64,000 nt of DNA from Persicimonas caeni (GTDB lineage Bacteria > Myxococcota_A > Bradymonadia > Bradymonadales > Bradymonadaceae): the NCBI RefSeq assembly GCF_006517175.1, contig NZ_CP041186.1, forward strand, positions 5,111,074-5,175,073. Reading direction: 5' to 3'. The position numbers and the translations under genes are program-made. Each line of letters opens with the position of its first letter. The stretch's first letter is position 1. This document shows, piece by piece, positions 25,713 to 33,790 of this stretch. Below the pieces are notes generated by a model that made no database searches, was not told the DNA's origin, and worked only from the letters and a program-made list of their open reading frames with translations.

Positions 25713-27632
25713 CTAGTTGGTCGTGGCCGCGGCGGCTTCGCCTCCTTGCGGCGTTTTCTCAGCGATCTCGACCCGATAGCTGACGTCCGGGCTCTTGAAG
25801 GCTTTGGCAGGAACGTTGGTGAAGATGAGGCTAAACGGCTCGGTCGACCGGCTCGCCAACGTGGCCGCGCTCTCGGGCAGCAGAGACTTGGCAGCATCGG
25901 CCGAGCCCTGCTCGATGATCTGGGACTGGAGTACCCGAGCTCCGAGCGGCGCCTTCGTTTGAGCGATCACCCGCTCGTTCTTGTCGTACAAAATGCCGCG
26001 CACGACGACATCGCCGTAGCCGGTCTGGTCGACGTTTTCGACTTTGCCGCGCACCAAGATGACTTTGTCGGATTTGCCCAGCTCGACGGGGGTGGCGAAC
26101 ACGCCCTCGAAACGCATCGGCTCTTCGGGCGCCGGAGCCGCAACCGGAGCAGCGGCCGTTTTCCACTCCTCGCGTGGTTCGAACTCGGCGCCCTCGAAGG
26201 CCACCGAGAGCATGTGCGAGAAGCGCTTGAAGTCGACAAATCCTCCGCTGAGCCCTGCGATGAGACCCACAAAGCCGGCGCCGATCAGAAGGGCGATGAG
26301 CGTGAAGTTGGCGAATTTCTGCAGGCCCGAGCCGCCCACCGTGTGTGGGGCAATGGGCTCGTCGACAGCGTCGACTTCCCATCCCCCGTCATTTTGGGTC
26401 GACGGGGAGGGCGACGCCGCAGGCTGGGGGGTCGGCTGGGCGGCGGGCTTGGCTGCCGGTGCACGCGCCGGGGCAGCGCCCGCAGGTGCGTTGCTGGCCG
26501 CGGCGGGCTTGGCTGCTGCCGCGGGTTGCTCTCGGACCACGCCCTGCTCGGGATCGAATGCCGGGCCGTCCTGACCAAAGCTCGGGTCGACCATTTCCTC
26601 GGGTCGGTAGGGGCTGTCTTTTTGAGCCCAGAAGTCGGCATCTCGCTCTTGCGGCGCGGCATTTGCCGGCGCCGCCGGCTGCGCGCCCGCCTGGGCCACG
26701 GCGGCAGACGCCTGCGCGGCTGCGGCCGGGCCGGGAGCCGGTGACTGCGTCGGAGCTTGTTGGACCGGAGGCGCCTGAGCTGCGGGCGGAGCCTGAGCCG
26801 CCGCCGGCGGAGCTTGAGTCGCCGCCGGTGCACCTTGTGTTGCTGCGGGCGGAGCGTGAGCCGCCGCCGGTGCTTGGGCAGGAGCTTGGGCTGCAGGAGC
26901 GTCGTCTCCTTCGTCGAACGCGCCTCCGAACGGATCGTCGTCTCCAGCCGCTTCTTCGTCATCAAACCCGCCCGCGAACGGATCATCCGGATTGTCGGGG
27001 TCGGTTACCCGGGTCGCTTCTTCGCCCCAGCCGAGGTCGTCTTCAGGCTCTTCGGTTTGCGCCTGGCTCGCGACTTCCTCGCCCGCTGGGTCCTCGCTCG
27101 CTTGTTCCTCGACTGCAGGAGCGTCGGTCGCCGGGGCCTCTTCAGCCTCTTCGTCGGCCGAAGGGCTGCTCAACACGCTCTCCTTTTTGGGCTTGAGATC
27201 GAGATTGGCGTGCGGGAATGGGTTGTAATTCGACGAGGCACTCTTCGAGCGCTTTTTGACGCTCCCCGAGTCCTCGGCCTTTGCGGGCATGCCAAACTGG
27301 GTCTTGTTGCCTTCGTCTGGGTCGACCGCCTCGTCGTCTTCGTCGGAGGCCGGCTTTCCCGGTGCCGCCATCGGGCGGCCGAGTTGCGTGTGCTCGGCCT
27401 CCTCCCACTCGTTTTCCTCGGGCTGCGCGTCAGCAGAATCTTCCTGCGCTGCCAGCGCTTCGTTCTGCTCGCGATCCCCGTCGTTATAAAAGATCTCGGT
27501 CTCGCCCGCGTCGTTCGCGCGGATACGAAAGACATGGCTGCACTTCGAGCAGCGCAGTTTGACGCCTTTCTCAGAGACGCGATCATCGGGGAGCTTGAAA
27601 CCGGTCGAACACTCGGGGCACCGGACAATCAT
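25713..27632 (-). CDS. Zinc-ribbon / DUF3426 membrane protein with long Pro/Ala linker
   Basis: The 639-residue protein has a good ribosome-binding site (GAGGT). Residues 1-38 form an MJ0042-type zinc ribbon with C-P-E-C and C-S-K-C. Residues 40-440 are low-complexity, rich in Asp/Glu then Ala/Pro/Gln. A single membrane helix lies at about 448-470. The C-terminal domain (about 500-625) matches DUF3426, a periplasmic immunoglobulin-like domain: V-I-L-V-R-G-K-V-E-N-V and then V-V-R-G-I-L-Y-D. Family members are widespread in deltaproteobacteria and of unknown role. The layout suggests sensing or scaffolding across the inner membrane. The HEAT-like gene follows. Confidence 0.85.
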   Translation of the reverse strand: MIVRCPECSTGFKLPDDRVSEKGVKLRCSKCSHVFRIRANDAGETEIFYNDGDREQNEALAAQEDSADAQPEENEWEEAEHTQLGRPMAAPGKPASDEDDEAVDPDEGNKTQFGMPAKAEDSGSVKKRSKSASSNYNPFPHANLDLKPKKESVLSSPSADEEAEEAPATDAPAVEEQASEDPAGEEVASQAQTEEPEDDLGWGEEATRVTDPDNPDDPFAGGFDDEEAAGDDDPFGGAFDEGDDAPAAQAPAQAPAAAHAPPAATQGAPAATQAPPAAAQAPPAAQAPPVQQAPTQSPAPGPAAAAQASAAVAQAGAQPAAPANAAPQERDADFWAQKDSPYRPEEMVDPSFGQDGPAFDPEQGVVREQPAAAAKPAAASNAPAGAAPARAPAAKPAAQPTPQPAASPSPSTQNDGGWEVDAVDEPIAPHTVGGSGLQKFANFTLIALLIGAGFVGLIAGLSGGFVDFKRFSHMLSVAFEGAEFEPREEWKTAAAPVAAPAPEEPMRFEGVFATPVELGKSDKVILVRGKVENVDQTGYGDVVVRGILYDKNERVIAQTKAPLGARVLQSQIIEQGSADAAKSLLPESAATLASRSTEPFSLIFTNVPAKAFKSPDVSYRVEIAEKTPQGGEAAAATTN

Positions 27633-27753
27633 GAAGCGACCTCGGTAAGCTGCGGATCTTTCGGATATCTAGGTGTTCCGACACAACTGTACTACCGACG
27701 AGGCTCTTTTTCCAAGGAACTTCAGTGGGGGCACCTGACGAACGGCGTCGTCA

Positions 27754-28329
27754 TCACGGTAAGTTTTCGTGGGGATTGGTCACCGTCGGCTGACGGGTGG
27801 GTTGGGCGGCACGCAGGTCGCGCTCGAGTCGCTCCAGGCGTAGCTCGAGGTCGATCACACGACGTTCGAGCTGATGCATGTCGCGATTCATCTCGGGGAT
27901 GTGGGTGAGCTGGTCGACCGCATCGCGCAGGCGATCGTCGATGCGCCGCTGCATCTCGTCGATGGAGCGCTGAGTCGAGTCGACGAAGTCACGTACGGCC
28001 TTGCCGCCTTCCTCGATCGCCTCGGCTTTTCGGCGGAATTCGTCGCGAAATTGAGTCACAGGGGATTGCAACCGATTGATGAAGTCCTCGCCCGATTGGA
28101 TGATGCCGCGCAGTGCTGACAGCGGCAGCATACTCTGCTTCGACTTTTCCTGCTCGAAGATGATGTGGGCGAGCGTCGCCTTGGTGATGTCCTCGCCGGA
28201 GGTATTGTCGACGATCTTGACGTCTTCGCCGGCTTTGACCATCTCCTCGATCTGGTCGAGGGTCACATAGGCGCTCTGGTCGGTGTCGTAAAGCTTGCGG
28301 TTGGGATAGCGCTTGATGATTTTCGTCAT
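27754..28329 (-). CDS. phaR: Polyhydroxyalkanoate synthesis regulator PhaR
   Basis: The 191-residue protein begins I-K-R-Y-P-N-R-K-L-Y-D-T, the unmistakable start of the PHA/PHB accumulation regulator DNA-binding domain (residues 4-65). The PHB_acc domain follows, then a coiled coil (about 100-175) rich in R/E/D. PhaR binds PHA granules and represses phasin genes, releasing DNA as polymer accumulates. No phaC, phaA/B or phasin gene lies in the window, so it acts in trans. Its spacing from neighbours suggests an independent transcript. Confidence 0.92.
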   Translation of the reverse strand: MTKIIKRYPNRKLYDTDQSAYVTLDQIEEMVKAGEDVKIVDNTSGEDITKATLAHIIFEQEKSKQSMLPLSALRGIIQSGEDFINRLQSPVTQFRDEFRRKAEAIEEGGKAVRDFVDSTQRSIDEMQRRIDDRLRDAVDQLTHIPEMNRDMHQLERRVIDLELRLERLERDLRAAQPTRQPTVTNPHENLP

Positions 28330-28427
28330 GAGTCGGCTTGGGCGATGCGGGAACTGCTCGAGAGAGTGCGGCGGAACTTTTCGGCGTCGTCAGACGCGCA
28401 TTCCGCCGGATGCTCGCCCGTTCTGTC

Positions 28428-29321
28428 TCAGAAATCAACCCCACCTGACAAGGTAAGCTGGGTGACGTTGTCAGCAAGGACGCCCTCGAGCGAAAAGCTC
28501 ATGATCCACACGTTGAGCCGGGTGCCCACGAAGAAGCGATTGATCGCCTCGTGGTTCTGCGAGAAGACGAACTCCGGCGAAAATGTCTCGTTGCCGTCGG
28601 AGGGATCGTCGTCGAATTGCGGCGGGCGCGGATCCTGCGGGTACGCGTTGAGCAGGCGGCTCGAGGCAATGATGTGCAGCTGTTGGTAACCGGCGTACGG
28701 GGCCAGCGACATGACGCCGGAGATGTCGAACGCCTTCGAGATCGAGATATCCCAACCTGCGTTGATCAGGTTGAGATCTTCGGAGCCCAACAGCGTGTTG
28801 ACCGTGCCGCGTACCGCGATGTCGGGGAAATAATAGAAGCCTTCGTTGAGCGCCCACTTGACGTGGCTTCCCAAACTGAACATCTCGCTGGCGAACAGAT
28901 AGGCCATGTCCGCGGCGAGTTCGAACGAGAAGGGAAGGCCCTTTCGGATTTGGAGGTGGGCGGTGAACAGCGACGAGGAGGGGTCTTGGTCCTCGACGGC
29001 GGTCTGCCAGTAGTCGGCTTCGTTGTCGATGAACGACAGGCTCGTCATCAGGTTGACCGCAAAGCCCGCTTCACCCAGCGTCTCGGCCGGGTTGAGGAAG
29101 CGAGGGGCGAGGACCTGGCCCATGTCACGCGCCAGCGCCCGAAAGGCGTCGGTGTCCTTTTCGACCACGCCACAGGCGTTCGTGCAGTCGTTCTGGAACC
29201 GTTGGAACGTGCCGAAGCGTGACAACACGAGGTCATTTTCGGCGGCGCTCGCCGGCAGAGCCGACAGAGTCGCCAGAGCGACTACCAATACAGCAAATAC
29301 GCGTTGCATCTTGGGCATCAT
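28428..29321 (-). CDS. Secreted/outer-membrane protein, function unknown
   Basis: The frame extends to 29405, but ATG 29321 has a textbook GGAGGT six bases upstream and puts a signal peptide at the N-terminus (F-A-V-L-V-V-A-L-A core, cleavage after A-S-A). The mature protein of about 270 residues has two early Cys (C-T-N-A-C) and strand-like segments (GFAVNLMTSLSFID, GVMSLAPYAGYQQLHII, VWIMSFSLEGVL), ending G-G-V-D-F with terminal Phe. That suggests a small outer-membrane barrel. No family is recognised. Confidence 0.7.
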   Translation of the reverse strand: MMPKMQRVFAVLVVALATLSALPASAAENDLVLSRFGTFQRFQNDCTNACGVVEKDTDAFRALARDMGQVLAPRFLNPAETLGEAGFAVNLMTSLSFIDNEADYWQTAVEDQDPSSSLFTAHLQIRKGLPFSFELAADMAYLFASEMFSLGSHVKWALNEGFYYFPDIAVRGTVNTLLGSEDLNLINAGWDISISKAFDISGVMSLAPYAGYQQLHIIASSRLLNAYPQDPRPPQFDDDPSDGNETFSPEFVFSQNHEAINRFFVGTRLNVWIMSFSLEGVLADNVTQLTLSGGVDF

Positions 29322-29628
29322 ACAAGTACCTCCGGCCGCAGATGATGCCGCACCGGACATCAAGCTCACAATAACATTCGGCAAACGCGTCATAGAGACC
29401 CGCAAGGTCTAACAAGGCCCCCTAAAACCGTCAAGTTTGAGGGAGGGCCGCGCGTCGGCATTGGTGCGTCATCTGTGCCGATGATAGGGCATCGCGCCTC
29501 ACGGGTCCAATTAATAACGGAGTCGTTCGAGGCGGACTCATCCCTTTTCTTTACATTTCGCGATTGTCGATGCACCCTTAGCCCGTTAAACCGGAATTGA
29601 GTTGTACCGGCCACGGATGCAGTAACCC
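29322..29628. other. Intergenic gap between divergent genes
   Basis: These 307 bases separate divergent genes. They are somewhat AT-richer than the surroundings and contain only short imperfect hairpins (AGACC/GGTCT near 29395-29412). Promoters for both sides must be here, but none is identified. Confidence 0.35.
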
Positions 29629-30492
29629 GTGTTTCTTACCTATTCGACAGCCCCGCGACCCTTCCCGATCCGTTCGGTGTACCGCACCGCGCCTGGATAC
29701 GGGAAGTCATTTCACTGGCTCGAGGCCGGTTGGGAGAACCGCGAGACGATCGTGTTACTCCACGGCCTGATGGCCCACTCGATGGCCTACCGCAAGGTCG
29801 TGCCGAGACTGGCGTCGCGCTATCGCCTGATCATCCCCGACCTTCCGGCCCACGGGCGCGACCAGACTTTTCGCTCGCAGATGCTCGGCCCACGAGTCGA
29901 CGGGATGGTGGGGTGGCTCGAGCAGCTTCTGGCCGCGATCGACGCCGAGCGCATTCACCTCGTGGGCCATTCGCTCGGGGCGTTGGTTACCTTTATGGCG
30001 GCGCGCCACCGCACGTTGTTGTCCGAGGTGGCCACGGTCACCCTGGTCAGCCCGGGGATTCGTCTCGGGGTGCCTCGATGGACGCACCGGGTGGTCGAGA
30101 AGCTGCCGTTTCGCCTGGCGAAGCTCGGCGCCAGCCCGCTGGGGATGCGTGCTTACGAGCCGATTCAGTGGCGAAAGAGCCGCATGACCAGCATGGAGAT
30201 TAACTCGTACGTCGAGCCCTTTCGCGACCCCGAGCGGCTCCGGTTCATGAAAGCGATCGGCACCGATCTGGTGCGCGAGCCCGACCGCCTGGTCGGCGCC
30301 GAGCAGATCGACCACCCCACGCTCATAATCTGGGGCGACAAAGATCATTTCCTGCGCTTGGAGACCGGTAAGGTGCTCCAGTCGATGATCGACGGGTCGC
30401 ACTTCGAAGTGCTCGAAGGCGTAGGTCACTGCCCGATGGAAGATTCCCCCCATGAATTCAGTCGGATCTTGGACCGCTTTATCCGCGGCTGA
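29629..30492 (+). CDS. Alpha/beta-hydrolase
   Basis: The 287-residue protein has the complete alpha/beta-hydrolase set: oxyanion-hole loop L-L-H-G-L-M, nucleophile elbow G-H-S-L-G with Ser115, acid Asp237 in I-W-G-D-K-D and His267 in G-V-G-H-C-P-M-E. The size and cap-domain length match small esterases and haloperoxidase-like hydrolases. The substrate is unknown. The GTG at 29629 is the first available start and is uncertain, because the first 25 residues are not clearly part of the fold. It stands alone between opposite-strand genes. Confidence 0.88.
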   Translation: MFLTYSTAPRPFPIRSVYRTAPGYGKSFHWLEAGWENRETIVLLHGLMAHSMAYRKVVPRLASRYRLIIPDLPAHGRDQTFRSQMLGPRVDGMVGWLEQLLAAIDAERIHLVGHSLGALVTFMAARHRTLLSEVATVTLVSPGIRLGVPRWTHRVVEKLPFRLAKLGASPLGMRAYEPIQWRKSRMTSMEINSYVEPFRDPERLRFMKAIGTDLVREPDRLVGAEQIDHPTLIIWGDKDHFLRLETGKVLQSMIDGSHFEVLEGVGHCPMEDSPHEFSRILDRFIRG

Positions 30493-30531
30493 GTGCTCGC
30501 CGGCTCTCCGAGTGGGCGTCAGACCACTAAT

Positions 30532-31335
30532 TCAAACCTCGCGAAGCAACAACTCGCCGGGGTCTTGGCCTAGCTTTTCACGAAGCTCGCGGCGTCCGTC
30601 GTCGAGCTCGCTGACGATGATCTTGCCGCTGCCGCTGGCAAGCTCCCCATTCTCCAAGGCTTGATGCCAGCGGAACGTAATCTGCTCGCCCTTGATGGCG
30701 CCGATAAGGTGGCCGCGCTTGACCGGGGTGCCCCGGTACTGCGCCTCGAGGGTCGAGCCGGACTGGCGAAACAAGAAGACGCTGCCGGGCGGCAGGGTGG
30801 CCTTGTCGGTCGTGTTGTGAATCAGCCGAAAAGCGCACTGGTCGAGGCCTGGCTGCTGGGGCTTGTAGCGTCGCACCATCGGGAAGGAGCCCGACGGTGC
30901 GTGAGCAAACGCAGGGTGAGCGCGTACGCCGTAGGGAATGGTGTCGGGCTCGACCAACTCGAAGGAGAAATCGGCGAAGAAGCGCTTGGCCGAGCGTGTG
31001 GTCAGATAGATCGCCTCGACGGGCTTGTCGTCCATCGCTTCGCCCAGCACGGTCGCCAGCAGCGAGGCGCCGATGCCGCTTCCGCGCGAGGGCGAGGCCA
31101 CGGCCAGCGAGTGGAGCACGATGCATTCGTCACTTCGCGTCCAACCCACGCAGGCCGAGATTCCCCCGGCGGCCGTGCACGAGACCAGGTAGGTCGACGG
31201 CTCCCAGGGGCCGGCCTGCGCAGCTTCTCGAAGCGGCTCGACTCCGCTGGCCCGCAAAAGGGGGCGAACCTTGTCGATGCTGCGTGTCTCTTCGAGGCGA
31301 AAACCGAGGCTGGCGATATGTCGATTGCGTGTCAC
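30532..31335 (-). CDS. GNAT acetyltransferase (ArsN2-like) fused to a barrel-like C-terminal domain
   Basis: The start is the GTG at 31335, which has GGAGG seven bases upstream; a longer frame to 31392 lacks a site. Residues about 5-130 form a GNAT domain with the acetyl-CoA loop S-R-G-S-G-I-G-A-S-L-L, then I-Y-L-T-T-R-S-A-K-R-F-F, as in ArsN2-type acetyltransferases. Residues about 160-265 form a second domain, probably a small beta-barrel (S-V-F-L-F-R-Q-S-G and H-L-I-G-A-I-K-G), related to stand-alone proteins often mislabelled N-acetylglutamate synthase. No arsenic genes are nearby, so arsenic resistance should not be assumed. Confidence 0.8.
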   Translation of the reverse strand: MTRNRHIASLGFRLEETRSIDKVRPLLRASGVEPLREAAQAGPWEPSTYLVSCTAAGGISACVGWTRSDECIVLHSLAVASPSRGSGIGASLLATVLGEAMDDKPVEAIYLTTRSAKRFFADFSFELVEPDTIPYGVRAHPAFAHAPSGSFPMVRRYKPQQPGLDQCAFRLIHNTTDKATLPPGSVFLFRQSGSTLEAQYRGTPVKRGHLIGAIKGEQITFRWHQALENGELASGSGKIIVSELDDGRRELREKLGQDPGELLLREV

Positions 31336-31401
31336 GGCCTTCCTCCCTAGTCGTCGGCGTGCCGGCAAGGTGCCGGCCCTGTGCTGCTTCATCGGAGCGC
31401 C

Positions 31402-32394
31402 TTACTCGCTGTCGGCGACCGGCTTCGCTTTCTTCATGCAGTCCAGCGAGCTCTTGAGCGCGACGACCTGCTGCTGCAGATCGCTGTTCTCCACCCCGGC
31501 CGGCTGCAGCTTCGAGGCTTCCTCGCAAAGCAGGGCCTGAGCTTTCTTGCGCCGCTCGGTGAAGAGATTGTGGGTCTCTTCGCGCTTCTTGCGCGTCTCT
31601 TCGACCTCTTTGCGATACTCGGCGGCCTTTTCGGCGTTGCCATCTTTCTCGGCCTGCTCGGCGGCCTTGATGAGCCACTCGTCGCTCGAGCCGTCCGCGC
31701 TCAAGACCATGTCGATGCGGCCCAGATACTTGTTGAGGTGATTGACGACCAGGTATTGCGCCTCGACCTGCGTGTCGAGATCGTCGCTTTCTTTGGCCCA
31801 GGCCATCGTTTCTTTGTAGACCTTCTGGGCGTCCTCGCCGATCGAAACCGGGTTGGGGGTGTCCGCCTTGCGCGTCTTCATGCGCAGATCGAGCACCGAC
31901 TCCAGACGCCGCAACCTCAGCCACGCGCTCGAGGGCATCTCCTCTTGCGCCTTGGCGAAGTGCTCGGCGGCGTAGCCCAGCGACTCCTCGGAGGGATCTC
32001 CGTCTTTGAGGGCGCTCCGGGCGCGCTGCAGGTTCGACCACTCGGCGCCGTACAGGGTCCACAGGCCCGTCTCTTTGTCGACCCGCACACCCCAGCGCAC
32101 CGGGCCGGTGAAGGCGTGGGCGCTGACATCGCTGGTCATCTCGAACTTGTCGACCTCTTCGCTGCAGGCGACGTGCAGAATCTCGTCGGCTTTGTCGTCG
32201 AACAGTTCGACTTTGTAGAAGCGTCCTTCCGGCTCGGCCTTACGGCACTCTTCGACCGCCTTGGTGATGGCGTTCATCGCCTTCTCTTTCTCACTGGTGC
32301 AGCCGGTGCCGAAAGCCGACACGGTCATGCCGGCGGCCAATAGGAAAGACGCGGTGCGAATCCCGCGGAAGCTTCGAGTGGTAGCGCGACCCAT
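31402..32394 (-). CDS. Coiled-coil lipoprotein, function unknown
   Basis: The start at 32394 has GAGGAGA seven bases upstream and gives a lipoprotein signal ending F-G-T-G-C; the frame open to 32460 is extension. The 330-residue protein has a globular N-terminal half containing W-G-V-R-V-D and L-W-T-L-Y-G-A-E-W. A long charged coiled coil follows (about 225-285, many E/K/R heptads). Four Cys remain in the mature protein outside the lipid anchor. No family is recognised. It lies 66 bases beyond the GNAT gene's start and may be co-transcribed with it. Confidence 0.65.
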   Translation of the reverse strand: MGRATTRSFRGIRTASFLLAAGMTVSAFGTGCTSEKEKAMNAITKAVEECRKAEPEGRFYKVELFDDKADEILHVACSEEVDKFEMTSDVSAHAFTGPVRWGVRVDKETGLWTLYGAEWSNLQRARSALKDGDPSEESLGYAAEHFAKAQEEMPSSAWLRLRRLESVLDLRMKTRKADTPNPVSIGEDAQKVYKETMAWAKESDDLDTQVEAQYLVVNHLNKYLGRIDMVLSADGSSDEWLIKAAEQAEKDGNAEKAAEYRKEVEETRKKREETHNLFTERRKKAQALLCEEASKLQPAGVENSDLQQQVVALKSSLDCMKKAKPVADSE

Positions 32395-32547
32395 GGATAT
32401 CTCCTCGATGTATCTGTCGTCCGAGCGCTCGAGAGCGCCATTCGCTGTGCTTTTTTTCACGCAGAAGAAGTATCACAGACGCTCGAGATGTAACAGTCGA
32501 GGGTGCGGGGCAGGATCTCTGGGGCGCTTTGCGCTATAGTGGCGTCT

Positions 32548-33765
32548 ATGAGCGGAGTGGACGGACAACTCGATCTTTTGGGCGGCCAGGCTCAGGTGCC
32601 GCAGGCGAACAATATTCACCTGCTGGTCGTGTTCGTGGAGGCCGTCGAGGCGGGCGTGCGCACGGTCGATGCGCTGGCCGACAAGCTCGACGTCGATGCG
32701 CGCACCGTGCGTTACTATGGCGACCTCGCACGCTGGCTGGGGTTTGTGCGCCCGAAGGGCAAAGGAGAGTGGGAGCCCACCGAGACCGGGTCGCTCTTCG
32801 CCGACAGCGTCTCGGCACGCGGGCGGCTGTTCAGCCGGGCGGTATTCAGCAAGGACGTCATTAAATTGGCCAACCAGCACAAGCGCCAGGCGCTCGACGA
32901 GGGCCGCGAATTGAGCACGCGAGATGCTTGCCTGCGCGCTATCGAGCGGGCGACCGAGCTCTCCGAGTCGACCGCACGTCGGCGAGCATCTTCACTTGCG
33001 AGTCTGTTGGAGGCTGCCTATCGCCCCTCTCGGGTGGAATGGGAGAGTGGCGAGGTCCTCGACGACCGGCGCCATCCGGCGCTCGAGTTCGAGGGCGAGT
33101 CCTTTCTGACCGCACTGGCCGTGCGGCATCTGGGCGTGCGCCACCGCATGCAGATCGGCTTTCCCGAGCAGGTCGTGCGCTTCACTGCCAACGAGGCGCA
33201 CAAACTCGAGCGCGCCCATTGGAAGCGTGCGAGTTGGCAGGTCGAGCCCAACACCCAGTGGTTCGGGTCGGTGCCGATCAACGACGTCACCCAGGGGATC
33301 GCCATGCGCGGGGGGCGCGATCTGCGCCAGCTTCTGGTGCTCGCGGTGCCTTATGTCACGATGACATGCGCTTTTCTGGCGCTTCGCGACCCCCTCGACC
33401 GCCCGCTGACGAGCATCACCGACGACATGTACGGCATTCGCTTCTGGTTCCACGAGACCGATTTGGGAGCGCCACTCGAGGCGCTCGGCACATTGGCCCT
33501 CGAGTTGGGGTTGGAGCCGGTCGACGCGCCGCCGCATCTTGCGGGTGTCGAGGATCCGCACGCTGCCGCAGCGGGCGACGCCGGGCTACTCGACGTGCTC
33601 CTCACATCCGGCATTTGCCGGCGAAACGACACCGTTATCGAGATTGCCCCGGGCGTGCGCGCAGAATGGCGCGAAGGCTCGGAGGACTCGCCGTCGATTT
33701 TGGAGCGGCTGGAGCCGTTGAAGGATGAGATCTTCGAGAGCTTGAGGCGTTCGGGTTCGCGGTGA
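32548..33765 (+). CDS. Winged-helix-containing protein of unknown function
   Basis: The 405-residue protein is taken to start at ATG 32548, although a GTG at 32503 is in frame. Residues about 18-85 form a winged helix-turn-helix (V-D-A-L-A-D-K-L-D-V-D-A-R-T-V-R-Y-Y-G-D-L-A-R-W-L-G-F), the type that precedes restriction-related and DUF7226-like proteins. The rest contains no recognised catalytic motif; the region 130-260 is Arg/Glu-rich and may bind nucleic acid. It is a candidate transcription factor or defence-associated protein, but neighbours give no support for either. Confidence 0.6.
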   Translation: MSGVDGQLDLLGGQAQVPQANNIHLLVVFVEAVEAGVRTVDALADKLDVDARTVRYYGDLARWLGFVRPKGKGEWEPTETGSLFADSVSARGRLFSRAVFSKDVIKLANQHKRQALDEGRELSTRDACLRAIERATELSESTARRRASSLASLLEAAYRPSRVEWESGEVLDDRRHPALEFEGESFLTALAVRHLGVRHRMQIGFPEQVVRFTANEAHKLERAHWKRASWQVEPNTQWFGSVPINDVTQGIAMRGGRDLRQLLVLAVPYVTMTCAFLALRDPLDRPLTSITDDMYGIRFWFHETDLGAPLEALGTLALELGLEPVDAPPHLAGVEDPHAAAAGDAGLLDVLLTSGICRRNDTVIEIAPGVRAEWREGSEDSPSILERLEPLKDEIFESLRRSGSR

Positions 33766-33790
33766 CCCCCCATCCGCCGTTGTCACACCA

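Noticed and set aside
30532-31335. Arsenic-resistance acetyltransferase
   Set aside because: The GNAT resembles ArsN2, but no ars genes are near and the C-terminal fusion is unlike ArsN2, so the function is left open.
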